From DASXTS01 sp036505275 (GTDB taxonomy: Bacteria > Actinomycetota > Actinomycetes > Mycobacteriales > Pseudonocardiaceae): DNA of 14,481 bases. The notes under the pieces are model-generated. The model did not search any database. It had not been told where the DNA came from and saw only the letters and a program-made list of their open reading frames with translations. The position numbers and the translations under genes are program-made. Of this stretch, positions 1 through 6,942 are shown one piece after another (positions within the stretch are counted from its first letter, which is position 1; every line of letters starts with the position of its first letter). The DNA lies in NCBI GenBank assembly GCA_036505275.1, contig DASXTS010000267.1, positions 1 through 14,481 on the forward strand, given 5' to 3'.

Positions 1-1
1 C

Positions 2-895
2 GTCCCCGAGGCCGACGCCGAAGAGATTGCCGCCCTGCTGCCGTCGCCGGCGGCCGACCCCGACGTCTGGTGGCTGCTGGAACGCTGCTACCACCGCCTC
101 ACCCGCGGCCTCGGCGACGACTCGGACTTCCTGCCGAGCCCGGACGGCCGCGGGCCCTGGGGCCGGTGGCCGGCGTTGCCCGACGACCTCGGCGCCGCCG
201 GCCGCCTGTTCTACCCGCACCTGTTCCTCGCCGCGGTGCCGGTCATCCGCTACTGGCACGACGCGCAGGGAATCGACGAGGCCGTCTCCTGGGCCACGCT
301 GCAGGACTACGGCCGCAGCATCGAGGCACACCGATCCATGCACGGCGTGACCGGCCTCGACTTCCCCGCGTGGCTGATCCTGCATTTCCGCGGCGGCCTC
401 TTCCACCTCGGCCGCCTCCAGTTCCGTCGCGGCACCGTGTTCTGGTCGGCCGACGACCTCGCCACCGGCGGAGCCCCGTTCGGCCCCGGCGACCGCGTCC
501 TCGACCTGCACATTCCGCCCACCGTGCCGCTTACCCCGGACTCGGTCGACGAGTCCTTCGCCGCGGCTCGCGTCTTCTTCGCCCGCCACTTCCCGCGCCA
601 CGACAGCCCCTGGGCCGTCTGTGCCTCCTGGCTGCTCGACCCGCAGCTCGCCGAATACCTGCCGGCCGCCTCCAACATCATCCGCTTCCAGCGCCGGTTC
701 CACCTGGTGCCGCCGCACAAGGCCGGCAACGACCCAATCATCAAGTTCGTCTTTCGCCACGCCGCCGGTCCCGACCTCGACTTCGACGAGCTGCCGCAGC
801 ACACCACCCTGCAGCGGGCCATCGTCACCCACATCCGCAACGGCGGCACCTGGAACGTCCACCGCGGCTGGTGCCGCACGACCCGCCCCACCTGA
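2..895 (+). CDS. Acyltransferase-domain protein (GNAT_C family), 5' end missing
   Basis: The reading frame is open from the window edge to TGA at 893-895, giving 297 visible residues with no start seen. The C-terminal half matches what I know of the actinobacterial 'acyltransferase domain-containing protein' family (NAT_N plus GNAT-like C-terminal domain): an HIPPTVPLTPDSVD segment, then ARVFFARHFP, the run CASWLLDPQLAEYLP, and SNIIRFQRRFHLV. These proteins have a GNAT-like fold and are presumed to transfer an acyl group; their substrates are generally unknown. The visible part is soluble, with no membrane segments, and is rich in Trp and His. The frame and family features are intact to the stop, so the gene is probably functional. 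The next stretch is debris, so it has no evident operon partner downstream. The family call is from recognition of conserved runs, not from a search. Confidence 0.8.
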   Translation, partial: VPEADAEEIAALLPSPAADPDVWWLLERCYHRLTRGLGDDSDFLPSPDGRGPWGRWPALPDDLGAAGRLFYPHLFLAAVPVIRYWHDAQGIDEAVSWATLQDYGRSIEAHRSMHGVTGLDFPAWLILHFRGGLFHLGRLQFRRGTVFWSADDLATGGAPFGPGDRVLDLHIPPTVPLTPDSVDESFAAARVFFARHFPRHDSPWAVCASWLLDPQLAEYLPAASNIIRFQRRFHLVPPHKAGNDPIIKFVFRHAAGPDLDFDELPQHTTLQRAIVTHIRNGGTWNVHRGWCRTTRPT

Positions 896-902
896 CCCAA
901 CG

Positions 903-1198
903 CGTCTACCACCGCTGAGTGCGCCGAGCGCACTGGCGGCGTCTGCGGTCTCCGGCAGCCAGATCCAGCTCCGTTGGCAGGACAACGCGGCACCGAGACC
1001 GGCTTCCGCATCGAGCGCTGCGAGGGCGGCGGCAGCACCACCTTCACGCCGATCGCGGTGGTCGGCCACGACATCACCGCCTACCTGGACGGCGGCCTGG
1101 CCCGCAATGCCTGCTACAGCTACCGGGTGCAGGCGTTCAACGCCGGCGGCAACTCGCCGTACTCCAACATCGACACAGCCAAGACCCGCCGGCGGTAA
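903..1198 (+). pseudogene. Fibronectin type III domain remnant with a one-base frameshift
   Basis: One complete Fn3 domain can be read if two frames are joined. From 903 the frame gives LPPLSAPSALAASAVSGSQ and continues through LRWQDNAA. At about 993-997 it must shift to the frame giving ETGFRIERCEGGG, then YSYRVQAFNAGGNSPYSN, ending at TAA 1196-1198. The segment is 296 bases, one short of a whole number of codons, which fits a single deleted base (DNAA-x-ETGF is the expected Fn3 wording). There is no start codon, signal peptide or catalytic domain, so this looks like the C-terminal module of a secreted actinobacterial enzyme whose body has been lost. It begins 7 bases after the preceding stop. 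A short intact ORF from 974 could be called here but would encode only half a domain. Alternative: sequencing error, though the missing N-terminus would remain. Confidence 0.72.
918..934 (+). terminator. Short perfect hairpin after the acyltransferase gene (possible terminator)
   Basis: AGTGCGC at 918-924 and GCGCACT at 928-934 form a perfect 7-bp stem with a 3-base loop, 22 bases downstream of the acyltransferase stop. There is no T-run. It lies within the Fn3 remnant, so it may simply be coding-sequence chance. Confidence 0.25.
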
Positions 1199-1200
1199 CC

Positions 1201-1548
1201 CCGGCTCAGGGTTCTGATCAGCGGAACGTCGCCGCCCTAAGGACCTTCTACCGCGAAATGGTGAAGATGTCCGACGATGAGATCGGCAACGTGCGGGCAG
1301 CACCCACCTGGCCGGCGCGGGTGGCCGCGGCCCACACGGTTGCCAGGGAGCTTCGTGCCTTGGCGGCGCAGAGCATCGACCCGGAACTGGCCGCCATGAT
1401 CTCGGTGCCGGTGCTCCTGCTCGTCGGCGCGGACAGCCCGGACGAGATCAAGGCCGACCCGGAGGTCGTCGCCGGGCAGCCGCACATCGCCCATCTCACC
1501 GACCCGAAGTCCTTCGCCGACGAGGTGCTGGCGTTTCTGCGCGACTGA
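1201..1548 (+). pseudogene. C-terminal fragment of an alpha/beta-hydrolase
   Basis: The open frame gives VAALRTFYREMVKMSDDEI, then WPARVAAAHTVARELRA, then the core strand ISVPVLLLVGADSPDEIKAD and QPHIAHLTDP, ending FADEVLAFLRD and TGA at 1546-1548. These are the cap-helix end, the strand with the catalytic-acid region (LLLVGADSPDE) and the catalytic-His region (QPHIAH) of actinobacterial alpha/beta-hydrolases. The N-terminal two thirds, with the nucleophile elbow (GxSxG) and oxyanion strand, is absent; the frame upstream runs straight into the Fn3 remnant. The join VVA-GQPHIAH also seems to lack about ten residues that normally form the next strand, suggesting a further in-frame deletion. It cannot be an active hydrolase. 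The left boundary is approximate, where family resemblance begins. Family assignment is good; exact enzyme unknown. Confidence 0.7.
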
Positions 1549-1635
1549 ACGTCTGGTGGGAACATCAACACGGGCGGACGGGGTACGGTTCGGCCCGGAT
1601 CGTGCCAATCGGGGCTGCTTGGCGAGGAGGTCGGG

Positions 1636-3027
1636 GTGTATCGGTCAGGCATCCGTGCGATATGCACGCTCGGTGTGCTGCTCATGGCGGCGCTGACGGT
1701 TCCGGGGCAGGCGTCGGCCGTGCAGTTCAGTCCCGGCTCGGCCGGGGTGGGTGATCCCTTCTTCCCGCTGGCCGGCAATGGCGGCTACGACGTGCGGCAC
1801 TACTCGCTGGCCTTCTCCTACGACCCGGCGACCCGGGTTCTCGACGGCACCGCGACGATCATCGCCACCGCCACCCAGAACCTGTCCCGGTTCGACCTCG
1901 ACCTGCGCGGCTTCGACATCGGCCGGCTCACGGTGAACGGCGCGGCCGCCTCGTTCACCAGGGACGGGCAGGAGCTGGTGATCACGCCGGCGGCCGGGTT
2001 GCGGGCCGGCGTGGTGTTCACAGTGGTGGTGGGCTACTCCGGCATCCCACAGGTGGTCACCGACCCGGACGAGTCGATCGAGGGGTGGGTGCCCACCGAG
2101 GACGGCGCGTTCGTGGTCGGCGAGCCGCAGGGGTCGCCGGCCTGGTATCCGGTCAACGACACCCCGCGGGACAAGGCGACCTTCGAATTCATCGCGACCG
2201 TGCCGGCCGGGATCACCGTGCTGGCCAACGGCGTGCTGGTGGCGCAGACCACGGCCGCCGGCCGGACCACGTTCGTGTGGCTGGCGACCTCACCCATGGC
2301 GCCGTACCTGGCCACCGCGACGCTGGGGCGGTTCGACCTGACCCAGTACACGGCGCCCGGCGGGATACCGGCCTACGTGGCGGTGGACCCGACGCTGTCC
2401 ACCGGCAACGTGCTGCGCAAGCTGCCGGAGATCGTCGAGTTCTACAGCTCGATCTACGGGCCGTACCCGTTCGAGGCGGTCGGCGCGATCGTCGACGACG
2501 CCCCCGAGGTCGGCTACTCGCTGGAAACCCAGACCAAGCCGGTCTTCTGGCATGTGCCGGACGAGGCGACGCTGGCCCATGAGCTGTCCCACCAGTGGTA
2601 CGGCGACTCGGTGACGCTGACCGAGTGGCCCGACATGTGGCTGCACGAGGGCTTCGCCACCTGGTCGGAGTGGATCTGGAGCGAGCACCAGGGCAACAAG
2701 TCGGCGCACCAGTGGTTCAACACGCTGTACAACACGCCGGCTCAGGACGTCCGCTTCTGGACGCCGCCGCCCGGCGATCCCGGCACCCCGGTGTTCCTGT
2801 TCAACGGCACCATCTACTACCGGGGCGCGATGACCCTGCAGGCGCTTCGGGAGAAGATCGGCGACGGCGCCTTCTTCCAGATCATGCGCAGGTGGGCCGC
2901 CGAGCACCGCTACGGCAACGTCACGACACCCCAGTTCGTGGCGCTGGCCGAGGAGGTCAGCGGCATGCAGCTGGATCACTTCTTCGACGTCTGGCTCTAC
3001 CAGCAGGACAAACCCACCTCATGGTGA
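1636..3027 (+). CDS. Secreted M1-family zinc metallopeptidase
   Basis: This 463-residue protein starts at GTG 1636, preceded by GAGGAGG at 1624-1630 with a 5-base spacer, which fixes the start. Residues 1-28 are a Sec signal peptide ending QASA, with likely cleavage after A28. The N-terminal beta domain covers roughly residues 45-240. The gluzincin motif HELSH lies at 315-319 and the third zinc ligand is E338 in LHEGFA, the HExxH-18-E spacing of M1 aminopeptidases. E316 is the general base and Y394 in YYRGA the likely transition-state tyrosine. The usual exopeptidase loop GxMEN is replaced by GYSLET. The protein ends soon after the thermolysin-like domain, so the large C-terminal helical domain of PepN/ERAP is absent, as in many short secreted actinobacterial members. 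It acts outside the cell or at the wall. Substrate unknown; M1 assignment very secure. Confidence 0.93.
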   Translation: MYRSGIRAICTLGVLLMAALTVPGQASAVQFSPGSAGVGDPFFPLAGNGGYDVRHYSLAFSYDPATRVLDGTATIIATATQNLSRFDLDLRGFDIGRLTVNGAAASFTRDGQELVITPAAGLRAGVVFTVVVGYSGIPQVVTDPDESIEGWVPTEDGAFVVGEPQGSPAWYPVNDTPRDKATFEFIATVPAGITVLANGVLVAQTTAAGRTTFVWLATSPMAPYLATATLGRFDLTQYTAPGGIPAYVAVDPTLSTGNVLRKLPEIVEFYSSIYGPYPFEAVGAIVDDAPEVGYSLETQTKPVFWHVPDEATLAHELSHQWYGDSVTLTEWPDMWLHEGFATWSEWIWSEHQGNKSAHQWFNTLYNTPAQDVRFWTPPPGDPGTPVFLFNGTIYYRGAMTLQALREKIGDGAFFQIMRRWAAEHRYGNVTTPQFVALAEEVSGMQLDHFFDVWLYQQDKPTSW

Positions 3028-3034
3028 GCCTCAA

Positions 3035-3070
3035 GTAGGCCCAGCCCGATCGCCGCATGGTCTGGGCTAC
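3035..3070. terminator. Candidate bidirectional terminator between convergent genes
   Basis: GTAGGCCCAG at 3035-3044 pairs with CTGGGCTAC at 3062-3070 (9 pairs with one bulged G). It lies between the M1 peptidase stop (3027) and the end of the convergent multicopper oxidase gene, whose stop codon (3067-3069) sits inside the right arm. There is no T-tract, as is common in high-GC actinobacteria. Stem and placement are visible; function is inferred. Confidence 0.45.
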
Positions 3071-4986
3071 TCAGGGTGGTTGCTGCTGGAGTGGCCCACC
3101 ACGTAGGGGCTGCGCACGCCGTCGTAGATCAGGTGCAGGACCATGCCCTCGGCGGCGTGCTTGAGGTTGTGGCAGTGGCTCATCCAGATTCCCGGGTTGT
3201 CCGCGCGCAGCGCGACCTGCCACACCTCACCCGGGCCGACCTCGAAGGAGTCGGTCCACACGGCTCCGGTAGCCGGCACGCCGTTGCGGGACAGCACCTG
3301 CACCCGATGTCCATGGGGATGCATCGGGTGTGGCTCGGAGCCGCGGTTGACGATGGTGAACCGGACCAGCTCACCCTCCCGGACCAGCTGGCTGGGGATG
3401 TTCGGGTAGACCCGGCCGCCGACGGTGTACGCGGAGCGGGGGACGCCGTCGAGGAACCGCAACTGCCGGTCGAGCACGAGGGTGAACTCCCGATCGAATC
3501 GCGAGGGCAGGGCCTGGGCGGTGCCGTAGCGGGTAATGTCGAGCACGGGGCCGACATCTGGGCCGGGTGGGGGCGTGGCGGTGAGGTCGGCGGATAGCAG
3601 CAGGCCGCGGTCGTTCCGCCCGTCAACCGCCAACTGGACGGGCCCGGTGGGCATGGTGAACACCAGGTCGTACCGGCCGCCAGCGGCCAGCGGCAGGCGG
3701 TCACCGGCGAGCTCGGCGCCGGTGATCCCAGTGCCGTTGATCCCAGCGCCGTCCACGGCCGCGAGCCGGAACGCGGTCCCGCGCAGCGCGAACATGTGCG
3801 GGGAGTCGTCGGTGTTGACCAGCCGAAGCCGCACCGGGGTGCCCGGTGGGACCGACCTGCGGTCGAGACCGTCGACGGCGCCGGTGAGCATGGTGCCGCC
3901 GATGGTGTGGATGGGCACGGTCAGGTCCAGTCCGGCCGTCGGGTCGGGCGGCTCGACCACGAGCGTGCCGAAGAGGCCACGGCGGACCGCCTCGGCGGAC
4001 CGCTGGTGCGAGTGGTACCAGTAGGTGCCGGGCTGGTTGGCCCGGAAGCGGTACACGAACTCCCCGCCGGGCGGTACCGCATCCTGGGTCACGCCGGCGA
4101 CGCCGTCCTCGCCGTTGGGAACCGGGTAGCCGTGCCAGTGCAGCGTCACGCCGGCGGCGATATCGGCGTTGTGGAGCGTCACCTCGACCAGCTCGCCCTG
4201 CCGGACCCGCAGCGGCGGCCCCGGAACCTGCCCGTCGAAGGTCCATGCCTCGACCGTGCGGCCGGCGAGTTGGACGGCCGCCATCCTCGCGGTGAGGGTG
4301 AACCGGCGGACCGGCTCACCGGGCGCCGGCACCGGCCCACCGCGGAGATCGGCGATCGACACGCCCCCGTGGTGATGACCGCCCATGGCGCTCGCGCCGC
4401 CGCCGAGGTCGACCGGGTGCGCGGCCATGTCCAGCCGGTCCGGCAGGCGGCTGGACCACCAGGCATTTCCCGCGCCCGCCAGCAACGCCGCCGCAGCCAG
4501 TGCCGCGCCGAGCCGAGACAGCCGTCCGTTGGAGAGGGTCAGGCCGGCCGGCACCAGCGTGCACAGCACCAGCACGACCACCCCGATCACCGTCGTCGGG
4601 TAGCCGAGGACGAAGACGCCGAGCACTCCGGACACCGCGCCACCAGCCGCCGCCACCAGGGCGGCGACCGCGGCCCGCCCGACCACCGGATCGGCCCGAC
4701 GAGGCCAGGCTCGGACCAGTGCGGGACCGGCCAGCAGTGCCGCGGCGATCCCCGGCAGCACCACCAGCGGCAGCGTAAGCAGCACCTTCTCCTGGACGAA
4801 CCACCAGCCCGACCTGGCCAGCGCCACGACGACGGCCACCCGAACCGCCGTGACCAGCACCGCGGCGACCAGCACGGCCAGCGCGGCTCGCGCCTTCCGG
4901 GCCAGCGTGCACCCGACCGCGCCGGCCCACAGCGCGGCCACCAGCAGGGTGACCAGCAGGTCCAGCGCGATCAGGCGGGCGGTCAT
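3067..4986 (-). CDS. Membrane-anchored multicopper oxidase with six N-terminal TM helices
   Basis: The chosen start is ATG at 4986 (MTARLIALDLL), 7 bases after the DUF6220 stop; the frame extends upstream but that part would overlap DUF6220 and is Arg-rich. The product is 639 residues. Residues 5-175 hold about six hydrophobic helices; then comes a His-rich linker (MGGHHHGG) and three cupredoxin domains. Copper ligands are all visible: HWH at 283-285, HSH at 325-327, HPMHPHGH at 553-560, and HCH at 604-606 followed by H610 and M615, so type 1 and the trinuclear type 2/3 sites look complete. Family chemistry is one-electron oxidation of substrates (metal ions such as Cu(I), or phenols) with O2 reduced to water. 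The catalytic part should face outward. It is the last gene of the four-gene operon; coupling to DUF6220 is likely since its own ribosome site is weak. Physiological substrate unknown. Confidence 0.93.
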   Translation of the reverse strand: MTARLIALDLLVTLLVAALWAGAVGCTLARKARAALAVLVAAVLVTAVRVAVVVALARSGWWFVQEKVLLTLPLVVLPGIAAALLAGPALVRAWPRRADPVVGRAAVAALVAAAGGAVSGVLGVFVLGYPTTVIGVVVLVLCTLVPAGLTLSNGRLSRLGAALAAAALLAGAGNAWWSSRLPDRLDMAAHPVDLGGGASAMGGHHHGGVSIADLRGGPVPAPGEPVRRFTLTARMAAVQLAGRTVEAWTFDGQVPGPPLRVRQGELVEVTLHNADIAAGVTLHWHGYPVPNGEDGVAGVTQDAVPPGGEFVYRFRANQPGTYWYHSHQRSAEAVRRGLFGTLVVEPPDPTAGLDLTVPIHTIGGTMLTGAVDGLDRRSVPPGTPVRLRLVNTDDSPHMFALRGTAFRLAAVDGAGINGTGITGAELAGDRLPLAAGGRYDLVFTMPTGPVQLAVDGRNDRGLLLSADLTATPPPGPDVGPVLDITRYGTAQALPSRFDREFTLVLDRQLRFLDGVPRSAYTVGGRVYPNIPSQLVREGELVRFTIVNRGSEPHPMHPHGHRVQVLSRNGVPATGAVWTDSFEVGPGEVWQVALRADNPGIWMSHCHNLKHAAEGMVLHLIYDGVRSPYVVGHSSSNHPE

Positions 4987-4993
4987 CGGTGGC

Positions 4994-5476
4994 TCACTGC
5001 CCGGCAACCGGGGCGACGCGAGCCGCCGCGGCCGGTGCTGGCGTCGTCGGTGCCGCGGCATGACGACGAGCCCGCCGGAACAGCACGACGACAACCCAGA
5101 GAATGACCAGCGCATTGAGCACGTGCAGCGCGACCACGAAGTTGGGCAGACCCTCGGACACCAGCGGGATTCCGTCCGCGTCGAAGGTCGTGCCCGCCGG
5201 GAGGAACAGGCCGGCGATAGGGAAGATCAGGCGTTGCAACTCGACCAGCAGGATGATCGACAACGCCAGCAGGACGGTGCGGCGACCGGCCCTGGCGAGT
5301 CCGGCTGCAATCGCGGTCAGCAGAGCCGTACCCTGCACTACGATCGCGTTGACGGCGTGCAGGTCGAATCCCTCGCGGTCGAACGGCCGGTGGAACACCC
5401 CGACGCCGGCGAAATAGAACTGGGCGATGACCGCCAGCAGCGTCAGGGCGCTGGTGACCAGAAATACCTTTCGCAT
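4994..5476 (-). CDS. DUF6220 four-helix membrane protein
   Basis: A 160-residue protein starting ATG 5476, with AAGGAAC a few bases upstream as ribosome site. Four hydrophobic helices lie near residues 5-25, 42-60, 66-86 and 110-134, followed by an Ala/Pro-rich, probably cytoplasmic tail. I recognise it as DUF6220 from the start (MRKVFLVTSALTLLAVIAQF), the Y/F-AGVGVF run and FDLHAVNA; the family has no established function. Two copies of an LHxxNA motif occur, LHAVNA at 39-44 (H40) and LHVLNA at 117-122 (H118), at the start of helix 2 and within helix 4, suggesting two-fold pseudo-symmetry and a paired-histidine site. It sits between the ABC permease (46-base gap) and the multicopper oxidase (7-base gap), so it is likely made with them. 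A heme- or metal-binding or quinone-related redox role is inference only. Confidence 0.8.
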   Translation of the reverse strand: MRKVFLVTSALTLLAVIAQFYFAGVGVFHRPFDREGFDLHAVNAIVVQGTALLTAIAAGLARAGRRTVLLALSIILLVELQRLIFPIAGLFLPAGTTFDADGIPLVSEGLPNFVVALHVLNALVILWVVVVLFRRARRHAAAPTTPAPAAAARVAPVAGQ

Positions 5477-5504
5477 GATTGTTCCTTCCGTTTCCGATTT
5501 TCGT

Positions 5505-5527
5505 GACGATCAACGGGGACGATCAAC
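5505..5527. repeat. 10-bp direct repeat at the permease 3' end
   Basis: GACGATCAAC occurs at 5505-5514 and again at 5518-5527 (period 13). The second copy contains the permease stop codon (TCA on this strand at 5523-5525). It may be a small slippage duplication in the gap before DUF6220; no function is suggested. Confidence 0.5.
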
Positions 5528-6191
5528 CGTGCAGCCGCAGCCGTCGCTGCCAGGCGAGTACGGCGACCAGCAGCACGGCGGCGGCCCAGACCAGCGCCAG
5601 CAGCACAGGGCCCAGTACGTCGCCGCCGGTGGCGGCCGCCAAGGCCAGCCGCTGCGGACCCCCGAGCGGGATGTACGGCCCGGCCGCCGAGCCGGCCGGC
5701 ACGCTCATCTGGACCCCGATGAGGACGATCACGACGAGGGTGCCCTCCAGCTCGCGCGGCAGCAGCGCCGCCACGGCCAGCCCGAGCGGCACCGACACCA
5801 GAGCCGTGGTGGCGATCGCCAGCACCAGCGCGACCGGCTGTGGTGGTCCCCACATCGGCCACATCACCGCAAGGAAGCCGGCGCCGATGGCGGCCGCAAG
5901 CCCGCTCAGCATCAGCAGCCGGCCGACGACCAACTGCCACGGCCGCCAGCCGGCCAGAACCAGCCGCGGATCGACACCACGTGCGGCCAGCATTGCGAAG
6001 AACGACGCGCCAGCGATCGCGAAGCCCATGCCGATCGCGCCGCTGACCGCGGACCATTCCCGCATGGTTGCGCCCTCGCTGGCGAAGGTGACCAGGTAGA
6101 ACGCCAACGGCATGCCGACAAGCAGCCCGATCGCCAGCCGGCGGCGCAGCAGTTCACGAATCTGCACCCGAGCCAGCAGCAGCGCGTTCAT
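5523..6191 (-). CDS. ABC transporter permease (ABC-2-like)
   Basis: The start ATG at 6191 overlaps the stop of the upstream ATPase gene as ATGA, which decides the start and implies translational coupling; a longer frame upstream would lie wholly inside the ATPase gene. The product is 222 residues with about six membrane helices (near 18-36, 47-69, 85-109, 115-143, 149-170 and 196-214) and a basic N-terminal segment (RELLRRRLA), typical of ABC-2 or CcmB/NosY-sized permeases. With the ATPase it would form a homodimeric-type exporter or lipid/peptide mover. No substrate-binding protein is encoded nearby, which favours export over import. The next genes are DUF6220 and the multicopper oxidase, so delivery of a cofactor (copper, heme) or protection of the envelope are both possible. 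Family call is secure at the level of ABC permease; subfamily and cargo are not. Confidence 0.82.
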   Translation of the reverse strand: MNALLLARVQIRELLRRRLAIGLLVGMPLAFYLVTFASEGATMREWSAVSGAIGMGFAIAGASFFAMLAARGVDPRLVLAGWRPWQLVVGRLLMLSGLAAAIGAGFLAVMWPMWGPPQPVALVLAIATTALVSVPLGLAVAALLPRELEGTLVVIVLIGVQMSVPAGSAAGPYIPLGGPQRLALAAATGGDVLGPVLLALVWAAAVLLVAVLAWQRRLRLHG

Positions 6192-6802
6192 GACGCACCC
6201 GCCGGCACGGCGGCCCGATCCGGCACCGGGCTGAGCTCGACCACCCGGTCGACGCGGTCCAGATCGGTCAGGGCATGGGTGGCCACGAGCACGGCCCGGC
6301 CCTCGTCCCGCCACTGCCGCACGTGCCGCCAGAAGTCGATGTAACTGCCGAGGTCGAACCCCTGGTACGGCTCGTCGAGGAGCAGCACCTGCGGGTCGCC
6401 GAGCACGGCCAACGCCAGGTTGAGCTTCTGCCGGGACCCGCCGGACAGCGCATGGGCCACCGTTCGCCGGTCGGGCGGCAGCCCCAGCTCGACCAGCAGC
6501 CGCCCGCCGTCAGCCACCCCGGCGAAGAGTTCCAGGTGCTCGGCGACGGTGAGATGGTCGAACACCCCCGGTTCCTGCGGGCAGTACCCGATCCGGCCGC
6601 TGCGTTGCACAACCCCGTCGTCCGGTGCCAGCAGCCCGGCGCAGATCCGCAGCAGTGTTGTCTTGCCGCTGCCGTTCTCGCCGGTCAGCGCGACCGCTTC
6701 GCCGGCGTGCACCGCGACGTCTACGCCGTCGAGCACCATCCGGCGCCCGAAGCGTTTGCGTATCCCGGAAGCGGCCAGCAGCGGTATTCGAGTTGTGGTC
6801 AT
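6188..6802 (-). CDS. ABC transporter ATP-binding protein
   Basis: A 204-residue single nucleotide-binding domain. It starts at ATG 6802 with a strong GGGAGG site upstream. Walker A is GENGSGKTT (41-49), the Q-loop lies in YCPQE (73-77), the signature is LSGGSRQK (119-126), Walker B is VLLLDE (139-144) followed by a D-loop-like GFD, and the switch histidine is H176 (VATHA). All catalytic elements are present, so it should hydrolyse ATP. It is compact, about the size of CcmA, with no extra C-terminal domain. It is the first gene of the minus-strand operon and is divergent from the histidine kinase gene across about 140 bases, the usual arrangement where a two-component system regulates an exporter. 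It partners with the overlapping permease. Cargo cannot be told from this sequence. Confidence 0.92.
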   Translation of the reverse strand: MTTTRIPLLAASGIRKRFGRRMVLDGVDVAVHAGEAVALTGENGSGKTTLLRICAGLLAPDDGVVQRSGRIGYCPQEPGVFDHLTVAEHLELFAGVADGGRLLVELGLPPDRRTVAHALSGGSRQKLNLALAVLGDPQVLLLDEPYQGFDLGSYIDFWRHVRQWRDEGRAVLVATHALTDLDRVDRVVELSPVPDRAAVPAGAS

Positions 6803-6942
6803 AGCGTGCCTCCCGGCGGAGTCGAAATTCGGGTGCCGGCGACGCTAGGGCGGGTTCCGGCCGGCGGGAACGAGGTTGAGCACCCGATCGGGATGGAGGC
6901 TGGCCACCAGCCGGTGGGGAGGGCTACCCCCTGGACGGCCCG
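6803..6942. promoter_or_regulatory. Divergent intergenic region with operator-like inverted repeats
   Basis: This 140-base gap separates the minus-strand ABC/oxidase operon from the plus-strand kinase/regulator genes, so it should hold both promoters. Two dyads are visible: GTTCC-N8-GGAAC at 6854-6871, and TCGGGTGC at 6829-6836 matched by GCACCCGA at 6880-6887. The first has the size of a NarL/LuxR-type regulator site. The ribosome site for the ATPase (GGGAGG) lies at the left end. I cannot identify clear -35/-10 boxes. Regulatory function is inferred. Confidence 0.45.

Noticed and set aside
70..918. Long open frame overlapping the acyltransferase gene
   Set aside because: Its translation is Arg/Pro/His-rich without any family resemblance; it is the usual high-GC shadow of the real frame, which has clear conserved runs.
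3796..5106. 436-codon plus-strand open frame
   Set aside because: It is antisense to the multicopper oxidase and reads as Arg/Gly/Gln-rich sequence; the minus-strand frame has all copper ligands.
4987..5115. Longer multicopper oxidase starting at 5115
   Set aside because: The extra 43 residues are Arg-rich, overlap DUF6220, and precede a natural start (MTARLIALDLL) at the first helix.
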